Shown here one piece after another: positions 7,841 to 14,894 of a DNA stretch of 25,680 nt; the first letter of the stretch is position 1, and each line of letters begins with the position of its first letter. Both the position numbers and the translations under genes were made by a program. This DNA comes from VAZQ01 sp035293945 (GTDB lineage Bacteria > Pseudomonadota > Alphaproteobacteria > Rhizobiales > Xanthobacteraceae): NCBI GenBank assembly GCA_035293945.1, contig DATGLV010000007.1, positions 1 to 25,680 on the forward strand, written 5' to 3'. The notes beneath the pieces were generated by a model. That model saw only the letters and a list, made by a program, of their open reading frames with translations, had not been told where the DNA came from and did not search any database.

Positions 7841-8308
7841 TCAAGGCTGAAGGTTGAACTCGGAGTTGTGTTGCTGTTTCCTGAGGCTTGAAATCCAGGC
7901 TCCTGCGATAACAGCATCGATGGGCATCTGGAGAGCCTTGAAGCAAGATTGCGCCGCCTGAAAAAGCGTAACGGCCTCCTTAGGGTCACCAGCGAACGAC
8001 GAGTCGATTCCGGCTTGCATTAGCCGCCTCGCCTGTAGCAAACGCTTGCCTTGCGGCACGGCGGCCGCTGCTTTCGCAAAATCACTCACCGCCGGATCCC
8101 CATGAGATTGCGGGCCCGAACCGGGCCCTGCCCTCCTTATCGCGCGTTGTTTACGATCGGGCAAGTTCTTTCTAGGGAAAGTTCGAGCCATCGCCATTGG
8201 TTCCCACGAAATCTTTAATATTTCCCTAATCTTTTCAAGGGCTTGTCTTGGAACCGACCATGTTCCCTGACGTTGCCAGCCGCGCGGCGTCGTGGAGTTG
8301 CCGAGCAC
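7841..8308 (-). CDS. Hypothetical protein upstream of the nitrilase-like gene
   Basis: The frame opens with GTG at 8308 (155 aa). An AGGAA lies almost against it, which is too close to be convincing. A start at one of the Met codons in WEPMAMARTF is an alternative (118 or 116 aa). The most protein-like part is C-terminal: two amphipathic helices (AGIDSSFAGDPKEAVTLFQAAQSCFKAL) with a TPR-like G-D-x-x-E-A-x-x-x-F spacing. It is on the same strand and 104 bp upstream of the nitrilase-like gene, so it may be the first gene of that unit, for example a partner or inhibitor. The central stretch is proline/arginine-rich with low complexity. I do not recognise a family, and it may not be a real gene. 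Confidence 0.45.
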   Translation of the reverse strand: MLGNSTTPRGWQRQGTWSVPRQALEKIREILKISWEPMAMARTFPRKNLPDRKQRAIRRAGPGSGPQSHGDPAVSDFAKAAAAVPQGKRLLQARRLMQAGIDSSFAGDPKEAVTLFQAAQSCFKALQMPIDAVIAGAWISSLRKQQHNSEFNLQP

Positions 8309-8589
8309 CTTCCTGACACATCACGAATCATATCGCGTGGCGTGCAGCTCCGCGTTGACCGACGTCAAATCGGAGACGAACATATTGTCCGCCTATCCGT
8401 AGTGTGTGCTGCCTGACACCGGGTTCATGGGAGATGGGGAGCTTCTGCGGGCGGCTCTCGGGCCTGCGGTCGGTGACACGCTATAGGGCGGATCCCCGCG
8501 CGGGTCGGCGCCGCGCCCGCTAGTCTAGCCATCAATGCGCAAAATGGCTCACAACCTCCGCTTATGTTGGTCAATAGAAGGGCCTCCCT
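8309..8589. other. Intergenic gap
   Basis: No gene is supported. It presumably holds the leftward promoter for the 8308 gene, but no convincing -35/-10 pair is visible. A CCCGCGCGGG palindrome lies near 8496-8505. Confidence 0.35.
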
Positions 8590-8794
8590 GCGAGCGAGAG
8601 TGATAGCGATTTAGGCCGAAGGCCGCTCGCGAGCGGAATGCAGCGCCGAGACGGGGTTAAAAGGGCATCCGCAGGAGCGGAGCCGATGGAGACAGTTCCT
8701 CACAACTGACACCCACAGCGGACCGAAGGCCGAGACGCAAGGCGGCACGGGGAGCGCAGCGAGTAGAGCCCGGGCCAGCGAAGCGGGACGCGCC
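8590..8794. repeat. Modular non-coding repeat, copy D (full length)
   Basis: It shares with copy C the blocks GAGCGAGAGTGATAGCGAT, GGCCGCTCGCG, GCGGAATGCAGCGCCGAGAC, GGGCATCCGCAGGAGCG, GGCCGAG and GCGGGACGCGCC, in the same order and orientation; the middle is shorter. The final C of GGACGCGCC is also the first base of the complemented stop codon of the HEPN gene ending at 8794. Confidence 0.75.
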
Positions 8795-9609
8795 TAACCA
8801 GTCGGCAGGGCAAGCTTCAAGCAGGCATCCCGTACAGCGGGATCATCGCTCTCAACCAGCGTTTCGAAGTGGCGATGCTGGATGAACGCCTTCAAGAACA
8901 TATCTGCGTCCCCTCCGACACCTCCGGCGTCGATCTCAAACGGGCGACCGAGAAGCTTCTCGTTGAGAATACGAACGAAGTCGGCGAGCGCTGTCCAGAA
9001 TTCATCCCACTCCTGCCAAGATGCCATTCCGAGTGGCTTCCCGCTACGGATGGCCTCCCGGTCGGCATGGGCGCACAGCTTGTTGCGGGCTGGCCGGATC
9101 TTCTCGCGCAGCTTCTTCATGCGTTGCCAGGCCTCGTCGAGCAGGGCGAAAACATCCGGCTTGGACGCCAGGCTTTTTGTGAACATCTCGACCGTCAGAC
9201 TCTCGTTGTTCCACCTGTCGGTGGCCGGGTCGGTAACGCGCGACGCCGAGATCACCGCATATTCCGCAAGCACCTGGGCCATGTCCTCGAAGAACAGGGG
9301 CGCTGTGCCGTGCATTGCCTTGTGCTCCTCTTCGGTGCTGTCCCGCAGGATGCGCGTGGCGAAACGAAACACGGAGCGGATGTAAACGCAGTGATCGGAG
9401 AAATCCGCAATTTCTTTCAAGGATGGCGGCTCCAGCTCGACCTCCTTGCCCACTTTCGCTTTCGCCACGGCATCGAAGGCCGTCCGGATGACGTCGCGCC
9501 AGAATGCCTGGTGCTCAGGCTTATAGAAGAGTGGATCGGTGAATTTGCCGCCGTTGGCCTTCTCCGCGGCTGCAGCGGCCGCCATCTCGATTTGGGCATC
9601 GGACGCCAT
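8794..9609 (-). CDS. AbiU2-like HEPN domain protein
   Basis: 271 aa, starting after GGGAGAGGGCA. It is a mainly helical protein with VYIRSVFRFATRILRDS and MAQVLAEYAVISASRVTDPATD segments. The central signature IRPARNKLCAHADREAI lies around residue 175, an RNKxxAHxD form of the HEPN R-x4-6-H motif typical of the AbiU2 family. HEPN proteins of this kind are RNase toxins or RNA-binding effectors in abortive-infection systems. The C-terminal 50 residues are less conserved-looking. The gene lies 39 bp downstream of the DUF6119 gene on the same strand, so the two probably form an operon. Its 3' end is abutted by modular repeat copy D. The family call rests on the motif and overall pattern; the defence role is inferred. 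Confidence 0.75.
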   Translation of the reverse strand: MASDAQIEMAAAAAAEKANGGKFTDPLFYKPEHQAFWRDVIRTAFDAVAKAKVGKEVELEPPSLKEIADFSDHCVYIRSVFRFATRILRDSTEEEHKAMHGTAPLFFEDMAQVLAEYAVISASRVTDPATDRWNNESLTVEMFTKSLASKPDVFALLDEAWQRMKKLREKIRPARNKLCAHADREAIRSGKPLGMASWQEWDEFWTALADFVRILNEKLLGRPFEIDAGGVGGDADMFLKAFIQHRHFETLVESDDPAVRDACLKLALPTG

Positions 9610-9648
9610 TGCCCTCTCCCTTGATCCAGCCGGTCGGCCGAGCCGATA

Positions 9649-11292
9649 TCACGTGGCCGCGGTAAGCTTGATGAAGTTGATTTCGACGTTGTAGTTCATC
9701 GCTTCAATTGCGCGGGCTTCCTCGCGCAGAGTGAGCTTGCTGAAAAACGGAATGTTGTTCGTGCCGTCGGGGCGTGGAAAATCCGCGATCTGGAAATCAA
9801 CAGTCCAGCGTTTGGCAAGCGCATCCTCGAAGTCAGTGGCGGCCGCAGATCCATGGTGCCGCTTGACCGTCCTGATGGCGTTCTCCTTGAACCGCGGGTA
9901 CTGGCGCATCATACGAGCCGAATTGCTGCCCTGCTTGAAAAAATGGCTCAGGATGCTCGACTGACGCGAACTCTTTTTGATGTGTATGAAGCGACGGCGC
10001 TTGATGTCGAGAAGATCGCACAGCTCGATACGCGAGCCCGGGACGTCATCAACCTGAATCAATTTTTGATCCATGAGCAGGTAGTCCGTTTCTGCAGCGA
10101 TCTCTTCGTTGTAGGACTCCTCGGATTGATACGCGACTTTTTGCTTCCGGCCCGTGCCCGTGTAGATCTTCTTGAGGGGTCGCAGCTTCGTGTCTCGTCG
10201 GCCGCACAGTTCGGTAAACTTACGATCTGCACTCTCCTTGAACGCGGTGCTGATGCGGTACCATGACCCCTCGTTGAGGGCATATCGTTCGCCATCGCGT
10301 ACGATCGATCCGACGAGGGCATTGCGGACCGACCAACGCTGAGGCGGCTTGCTTTCGTCGATGGAATAGGCGGCAACGATATGCTTCTTCAAATCATCCG
10401 CGCTGAGTGAAGGCAGTCGGTCACCGAGCTCGGAGGCATAGAGTGCAACCGATAGGTCGGCGTGAAACTGGTTGATGCCCGCATGCTCGAAGCGGAAGGA
10501 GCCGATGCTGTCGGGCATGATCGCCGGTATCGCGATCTCGAATTCATCGCTGCCGTCCCTGATCGCGCCGACCAGCTCCTGGTCGAGCTCGGATTCGACC
10601 GCCGGGTCGAGGACCGGTGAGAGGAAGTCGATGATGCCGAAGGCGGTTGACTGGTAGGCGCGCGACCGGAAGAGTGCCAGAGCCATTTCCGCTGCGGCAG
10701 GGACCTCGGCGAGCTCGATCTTTTTGGAGAACCGAAGTGATCTTGCGCCCGTGACCATGCTGGCGAACTCGTCATCGGCCGCACGACCGCTTACTTTCCG
10801 GATGAGGTCGAGGGCATCATCGAACCCGAAGGATTGAAAGTCTCTCTGGCCGGCTGCCTGCGCGGCATCGCGAATAGCGGCACCAATGTTCGAGCGCTCG
10901 ACACCGCGTAGCTTTTCGTCACTAACCGCATTCACTGCAACTTTGAGGCCGAAGTCGGCTTCGGTTTGGGCGTCCTCGATGTAGACGTGTCCATAGGAGA
11001 AGGTGAGCGCGAAGAGAGACGCGGCCTTCTTGAACAAAACAATGGCGCACGGGCTCTGCGAAAACAGCTTTTCGGGAACAGTAAATGATCCCTGAAGCAG
11101 GTGAACCCATTTCGGCGTCTGCGGGAATCCACGGAACGTGTAGAGAACCGCGCCGTCGCCGAACTCAGCGGATTCGGAACGTGCGGCATTGCCACTGCGC
11201 AACAGGCTGCGCGCATTGTCGGTCAGCAAGGCATCGAACTCCGCCACATCAGGCTTCGCCAGATGGAGGCAGAATGTATTGAGCTTGGGCAT
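9649..11292 (-). CDS. DUF6119 / TIGR04141 family sporadically distributed protein
   Basis: 547 aa; the ATG at 11292 follows AGGACGGGG. Family features seen: an N-terminal KLNTFCLHLAKPDVAEFDALL, then FALTFSYGHVYI, then the characteristic DFGLKVAVNAVSDEKLRGVER block. The rest has the spacing of TIGR04141, including EGSWYRIS near the middle and a late DFQIADFPRPDG...IPFFSKLTLREEARAIE ending. The family is scattered across bacteria and mostly found in accessory DNA. Its enzymatic role is not established as far as I know. Within the operon it precedes the AbiU2-like HEPN gene by 39 bp, so it may be sensor or antitoxin to that effector. There are no membrane segments and no signal peptide. Family assignment is good; function is unknown. 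Confidence 0.83.
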   Translation of the reverse strand: MPKLNTFCLHLAKPDVAEFDALLTDNARSLLRSGNAARSESAEFGDGAVLYTFRGFPQTPKWVHLLQGSFTVPEKLFSQSPCAIVLFKKAASLFALTFSYGHVYIEDAQTEADFGLKVAVNAVSDEKLRGVERSNIGAAIRDAAQAAGQRDFQSFGFDDALDLIRKVSGRAADDEFASMVTGARSLRFSKKIELAEVPAAAEMALALFRSRAYQSTAFGIIDFLSPVLDPAVESELDQELVGAIRDGSDEFEIAIPAIMPDSIGSFRFEHAGINQFHADLSVALYASELGDRLPSLSADDLKKHIVAAYSIDESKPPQRWSVRNALVGSIVRDGERYALNEGSWYRISTAFKESADRKFTELCGRRDTKLRPLKKIYTGTGRKQKVAYQSEESYNEEIAAETDYLLMDQKLIQVDDVPGSRIELCDLLDIKRRRFIHIKKSSRQSSILSHFFKQGSNSARMMRQYPRFKENAIRTVKRHHGSAAATDFEDALAKRWTVDFQIADFPRPDGTNNIPFFSKLTLREEARAIEAMNYNVEINFIKLTAAT

Positions 11293-11340
11293 CGCGGGCC
11301 CCGTCCTGGGGAGCCTGAACCATAGGTTGAAATCGCGGAT

Positions 11341-11690
11341 TTGTTAAGGTGCTACAACGGTTCGTCAGGCGGCGATCATCGCCTCGCCCGGGCGGCGCGA
11401 CACAACCAGCACTCTGCCGCCGATACCGGGTGTTTCTCGGACCACTTCGCGCCTATCGTGCGCAACGCGAAGGCCGGCGCGCGCGAGCTCGCGCTGGCGC
11501 GCTGGGGCAGGCTACAGCGGCAGGGCGACGTCATTCAGATCGTCGACGAGCACCTGACCGATCTGTCGCCGGACCTGAAGGGCGGCGACAATGGCAAGTA
11601 TGCCAGCGGCCCTGATCGGCGGGATGGTCAAAGCGGCCGTGCAATCTCTATGACCAGGCCTACACGCGATACATTGAAGGTCAGTGCGCA
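11341..11690 (+). pseudogene. Chimeric relic: SRAP (YedK)-like start joined to DnaE2-like C-terminus
   Basis: One rightward frame carries two fragments. About residues 1-56 resemble the start of SOS response-associated peptidases: a CYN near the beginning, then DHFAPIVRNAKAGARELALARWG, similar to the family's P-D-x-x-A-P-I-V-R...RELxxARWG. From RLQRQGDVIQIVDEHLTDLSPDL onward it resembles the end of error-prone polymerase DnaE2, where G-R-x-Q-R-x-G-x-V...L-T-D-L-S is followed by a terminal D-T-x-K-V. Both are far too short to work and the usual Cys2 context is degraded. This looks like debris of an SOS mutagenesis region joined by deletion. The similarities are from memory and need a search. 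Confidence 0.5.
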
Positions 11691-12319
11691 GAATTTTCCG
11701 TAGGAACCTTTGATGGTTTACGTTTCTCGCTGCGTCGCTTTTTGAAATCCTCGAAACGGTCACGGAAAGAAAAGAGGTAATCGAGGATGGCATTCGTGAA
11801 TTCCAAAATGTCCTTTGCGTCTGGCTGAGAAATGGACCGGCCTACTCCGTGAGCGGCCTCGTTGCCGGCAACCCGAAGCGTATCAGACCATTCGAATAGA
11901 CGTTCATCGATCATATTTTTTTCTCTCATCTTCTTAAGAGAAGCTGCAAGCGCATTTTGCTTGACGCCGTGCGCTTCGCAGAGCCCCTCGAGCGTCTTTC
12001 GACACATGATAGCGGAAGCCGTATAGGCTCGAGCACGATAGCAGGCGCAGGCCTCTTCGAATGCGGCCTGAATTTCCGGAGGCGCATTCGGATTAACCCG
12101 TAGGTCACTCGGTGGGAACAGAGGGTAAGGTGTATCCCATTTGTCGCCCTCGACCATATTGCCGATGTTGGATTGGCGAACGAGGATGGGATGGCCGCAC
12201 TGGGTGCATGCGAGCAGCGTGTAGAGCGTTGACGGACCTGAACCGTCAGACAGGCGCTCGAAACCGCCTCTTTGAGTGGCTTCGACGTGACATCGGCACG
12301 TAAGGCATTCGACGATCAA
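11681..12319 (-). CDS. DUF4145 domain-containing protein
   Basis: 212 aa from a TTG at 12319, chosen because GGAG lies 8 nt upstream and because DUF4145 proteins usually begin at the VECxxC zinc-ribbon segment. A TTG at 12376 (231 aa) preceded by AAGAG is the alternative. Residues 4-50 hold two Cys pairs (C-x2-C-x-C and C-x2-C), a probable zinc ribbon. The C-terminal part has the DUF4145 core: FEEACACYRARAYTASAIMCRKTLEGLC, then LRVAGNEAAHG, a HEPN-like helical domain. The family recurs in restriction and defence islands as a helper or effector of unknown mechanism. It lies 66 bp downstream of the ImmA-like gene and may be the third gene of that operon. The C-terminus is strongly basic. Confidence 0.82.
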   Translation of the reverse strand: MIVECLTCRCHVEATQRGGFERLSDGSGPSTLYTLLACTQCGHPILVRQSNIGNMVEGDKWDTPYPLFPPSDLRVNPNAPPEIQAAFEEACACYRARAYTASAIMCRKTLEGLCEAHGVKQNALAASLKKMREKNMIDERLFEWSDTLRVAGNEAAHGVGRSISQPDAKDILEFTNAILDYLFSFRDRFEDFKKRRSEKRKPSKVPTENSAH

Positions 12320-12385
12320 GGGCCGCGCTCCAGCAGGCGAGAAAAGAAATCTTGCGCTTCGGTCGCGCCAAGTCAAATCCGACTC

Positions 12386-13312
12386 TTAAGTCCGGCGGCC
12401 AGAACCTAGCAAGATCGATCTATTCAACGCCTTCACGGGATAGACCAAAACGAGGATGTTGAATTTCGTGTCGAATGCTTCGGCAATGCATTCATGCGCC
12501 TGGCCATTGCGGTCGGTTAGAGAGACGGTCGTGGGCCGCGTCATGCGGCGGCCGACGGGAAGGACCCGGCCGAGCGAGTGCTTGTGTGTAATGACTTGTT
12601 CAGACGGCTTGCCAAATTGATGTTCGAAGAGGGGAGAGACCTCGATACGGCGAACCTCGGCGCGCATGTGCCCCTCTTCGTCGAACGACAGCGGCTCGAG
12701 GATGTAGACTGCGCAGGCCCGGTGATGCGTCCGCGCGTACTCGCGGCAAGACGCATAGACTGAGGAGCCGAATTTGCCGGCAAGCTTCATCGGCGTCTTG
12801 ATTTCGAGCTTATGATCGAGCGCCATTGAGGCATAGCCGTCGCCCTGGAACAGCACGAACCGCGCAAAATTGTTCGCCTCACGCTCGAACAGGTCTGCCG
12901 TTGTGGGGTCCAGGCATTTTTCGCAGTCCTGGAAGATGCGGTAAATCTTCCGGTGCGTCGGCAATTCGTGGTGTCCGGTTTCGTGCAGCTTTAAAAAATT
13001 TTGCTTCGACTCGTGCACCGTGTGGTCGATGTGAATCAAATGTTCATCGACGTCGCAGATGCCGAACACTTTTGAGATTGCGGACTTTAGCGCGACCGCC
13101 GCCTCCTCGGCCTTGCCGATCAGGTACTCCATAATGCGGCGCGGATCAAAAGCGCTCGCGGGTGCGATTTTTAGATTTGCGGCTTCGAGAATGACTCCGG
13201 TTGGGGTCGGGTACACGCCCCAGGCCGAAGCGCGGTCGAGACTGCGCCGTGCAGCGGCCTGCACGGCGCGCAGCTCTTCCGGTTCGAGAGTGCTGTCGTC
13301 GCTCTTAGCCAC
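12386..13312 (-). CDS. ImmA/IrrE family metallopeptidase
   Basis: 308 aa from a GTG at 13312, overlapping the upstream XRE gene by 8 bp, so the two are translationally coupled. The zinc motif is HETGH (His110-His114), followed by an acidic helix FEREANNFARFVL that carries the third ligand, as in COG2856 proteases. An N-terminal helical region (AARRSLDRASAWGVYPTPTGVILEAAN) and a C-terminal beta-rich sensor-like domain flank it. In ImmR/ImmA-type pairs the protease cleaves its partner repressor after a DNA-damage or quorum signal. The partner here is almost certainly the XRE protein at 13305-13694. Through the shared promoter region the pair probably controls the ubiquitin-like operon. Family assignment is firm; the regulatory target is inferred from layout. 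Confidence 0.9.
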   Translation of the reverse strand: MAKSDDSTLEPEELRAVQAAARRSLDRASAWGVYPTPTGVILEAANLKIAPASAFDPRRIMEYLIGKAEEAAVALKSAISKVFGICDVDEHLIHIDHTVHESKQNFLKLHETGHHELPTHRKIYRIFQDCEKCLDPTTADLFEREANNFARFVLFQGDGYASMALDHKLEIKTPMKLAGKFGSSVYASCREYARTHHRACAVYILEPLSFDEEGHMRAEVRRIEVSPLFEHQFGKPSEQVITHKHSLGRVLPVGRRMTRPTTVSLTDRNGQAHECIAEAFDTKFNILVLVYPVKALNRSILLGSGRRT

Positions 13313-13694
13313 CGGTTCGTTTCCTGCTGCGTAGATATCCTAGAAATTTGACGAGTTCAGCTTCCTCTTCCGACGTCAAATTGTGGCCCGCAAAGGTCGC
13401 GACGCGTCCGTGCCGTTGCTCAGCGCCACTCCGCGAGCGTGTGGGCACAACAAAGCCGGCGCGCTCCATGAGCCCTTCGTACGAAATATCGTAGAGCTCG
13501 GCGAGCGCGTGGAGGATATTGGGACTCGGCTTTTTGATTTGATCCGTTTCGATCTGGCTCAGATAGGCGTTGCTGACGACCTTCTTTGTCTCGGTCTCAA
13601 CGTAGCGCTGCGAGTAGCCGCGATCCTTGCGAATTGAGGCCAGATATTGGCCGAGCGTGAGCTTCGTGTCTGTGTCCTCATTCTTCTTTGTCAT
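13305..13694 (-). CDS. XRE-family helix-turn-helix repressor (ImmR-like)
   Basis: 129 aa; the ATG at 13694 follows GGAGGAG. Residues about 12-80 form a Cro/C1-type HTH: LTLGQYLASIRKDRGYSQRYVE, then VVSNAYLSQIETDQIKKPSPNILHALAELY. A C-terminal helix (LTSEEEAELVKFLGYLRSRK) likely serves dimerisation or protease recognition. The stop codon lies inside the start of the ImmA-like gene. It is transcribed leftward from a consensus promoter whose -35 box is one arm of the operator-like inverted repeat at 13754-13782. Autorepression and repression of the divergent ubiquitin-like operon are the natural prediction. Confidence 0.9.
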   Translation of the reverse strand: MTKKNEDTDTKLTLGQYLASIRKDRGYSQRYVETETKKVVSNAYLSQIETDQIKKPSPNILHALAELYDISYEGLMERAGFVVPTRSRSGAEQRHGRVATFAGHNLTSEEEAELVKFLGYLRSRKRTGG

Positions 13695-13730
13695 GACACC
13701 TGCTCCTCCAAAGCGCTGATTCAGTTCATC

Positions 13731-13805
13731 AATTTAACACCGAACGCCTAGAATGTCAAGCACGCTTGATATATGCTTGACACTCTTTGCATGCCGCGTT
13801 ACCTT
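13731..13805. promoter_or_regulatory. Divergent promoters sharing one operator
   Basis: The inverted repeat is TGTCAAGCA (13754-13762) and TGCTTGACA (13774-13782). Each arm contains a perfect -35 box. Rightward: TTGACA 13777-13782, 17-bp spacer, -10 TACCTT 13800-13805. Leftward: TTGACA as the complement of 13754-13759, 17-bp spacer, -10 TAAATT as the complement of 13731-13736. A further GCTTGA half-site at 13764-13769 makes a tight palindrome with the left arm and lies 11 bp, one helical turn, from the right one. A repressor bound here would cover both -35 boxes. Confidence 0.85.
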
Positions 13806-13854
13806 AGCTTTAGCAACCTGGCAATGGGGCCGGGGGCGAACAAGGATCAAGACT

Positions 13855-14565
13855 ATGGATAATGCTGTTACGGCCGGGCAGGAGCCCGGCACTCACCCGA
13901 AGGGCGCCGGAACGCGCGAAGTGGGTTCCGACGGCAAGTTCTTCACCACGGTGAACGACGCCGAGGTGAAGTTCACCGAGGCAACCCCGAAGGGCGAGCA
14001 CATCCTCGGCAAGGCCGGCCTGAAGCCGGCCGACGACTTCGTGCTGATCCAGCTGCTGCGCCACAGCAGCCGGTCGGTCGGGCTCGACGAGACGGTCGAT
14101 CTGCGGGCCGAGGGTACGGAGGTGTTCCGCGCCTTCAAGTCCGATCGGATCTTCCGCTTCACCGTTAACGAGCACGGCTACGAGTGGGGCGTGGAGAAGA
14201 TCCCGGAACCGGAGATCCGCACGATCACCCATACCCCGGAGGACGAGGTGCTGGTGCTCGACCGCGAGAACGGTGACGTCGAGCTCACGCCGACGGATGT
14301 CCTCGATCTCGGCGCCGCTGGGACCGAGCATCTGCACACGGAGAAGCGGCTCATCACTGTCTTCTTCGAGGGCAAGCCCTTCGAGATCCACCGGGGGATC
14401 TACACGACGGAAGAGCTCAAGCAACTGTTCGGCGTGAAGGCCGGCTACGAGCTCGAGGTCATCAACGAGCAGGGCCAGCTCATGCCGCTCAAGCCGGGCG
14501 CGAAGCTCCGCGTCAAGGAGGGCATGAAGTTCTTCGAACAGGTCCCGTGCGGAGGGTCCTCGTGA
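13855..14565 (+). CDS. Multi-ubiquitin-like protein with three beta-grasp repeats
   Basis: 236 aa. The ATG at 13855 follows AAGGA; an upstream frame back to 13753 would start before the promoter and is rejected. After a flexible 27-residue leader there are three Multi_ubiq repeats. Repeat 1 is about 28-92 (FFTTVNDAEVKFTEATPKGEHIL). Repeat 2 is about 99-160 (IFRFTVNEHGYEWGVEKIPEPEI). Repeat 3 is about 165-229 (RLITVFFEGKPFEIHRGIYTTEEL, then GAKLRVKEGMKFFEQVP). The C-terminus is CGGSS: a Gly-Gly followed by two residues, like a ubiquitin precursor that must be trimmed. This would be the modifier activated by the E1, carried by the E2 and processed or removed by the JAMM protease encoded next in the operon. 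The stop overlaps the E2 start by 4 bp. Family assignment is strong; the targets are unknown. Confidence 0.92.
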   Translation: MDNAVTAGQEPGTHPKGAGTREVGSDGKFFTTVNDAEVKFTEATPKGEHILGKAGLKPADDFVLIQLLRHSSRSVGLDETVDLRAEGTEVFRAFKSDRIFRFTVNEHGYEWGVEKIPEPEIRTITHTPEDEVLVLDRENGDVELTPTDVLDLGAAGTEHLHTEKRLITVFFEGKPFEIHRGIYTTEELKQLFGVKAGYELEVINEQGQLMPLKPGAKLRVKEGMKFFEQVPCGGSS

Positions 14566-14894
14566 GCGACGCCGCACAGGAGTTTGCGGGCCTCAAGGTG
14601 ATGCACCCGGCCGCCCTCCCCCTCAAGGAGGGCGGCCAACTGGTCGCCTTGCTGCCCGGCTTCCAATTCACCGCCGCGGGCTGCGCGTGCACGATGGACC
14701 TGCTCCTCGTGCCGTTCGCGCACTCGGGCTACGTGACGCGCCTCTTCTTCGAGCGGCAGATCGCGGGGCGCGGCTCGAACTGGAGATCGCATCGCGTGGT
14801 CGAGCGAAACTGGTGGGCGCCCTCGTGGAACCACGTGCCGACCTCGCTGCGCTGGACCCAGATGCTCCTTGCTCACTTGAGGGCTGTCGAATGA
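14562..14894 (+). CDS. E2-like (UBC superfamily, prokaryotic family E) protein
   Basis: 110 aa from a GTG at 14562, overlapping the previous stop (GTGA) with GGAGG 6 nt upstream; a GTG at 14547 is possible but less well placed. The sequence GGQLVALLPGFQF, then CTMDLLLVPF, then GYVTRLFFERQI, then a tryptophan-rich tail (NWRSHRVVERNWWAPSWNHV...MLLAHLRAV) follows the strand order of the small prokaryotic E2 family E, which sits between multi-ubiquitin and JAB/E1 genes. The only cysteines are Cys41 and Cys43, well before the usual E2 active-site position, so the catalytic residue is unclear. The stop overlaps the next gene (ATGA). The family call rests on context and remembered pattern. Confidence 0.8.
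   Translation: MSDAAQEFAGLKVMHPAALPLKEGGQLVALLPGFQFTAAGCACTMDLLLVPFAHSGYVTRLFFERQIAGRGSNWRSHRVVERNWWAPSWNHVPTSLRWTQMLLAHLRAVE

Noticed and set aside
8780..8800. Integron attC-like core (GCCTAAC) at the end of repeat copy D
   Set aside because: Matches RYYYAAC by chance at one copy only; copies B and C lack it, and no integron integrase is visible.
13753..13854. Earlier start for the multi-ubiquitin gene
   Set aside because: This in-frame extension covers the operator and both rightward promoter boxes, so it cannot be translated from that promoter.
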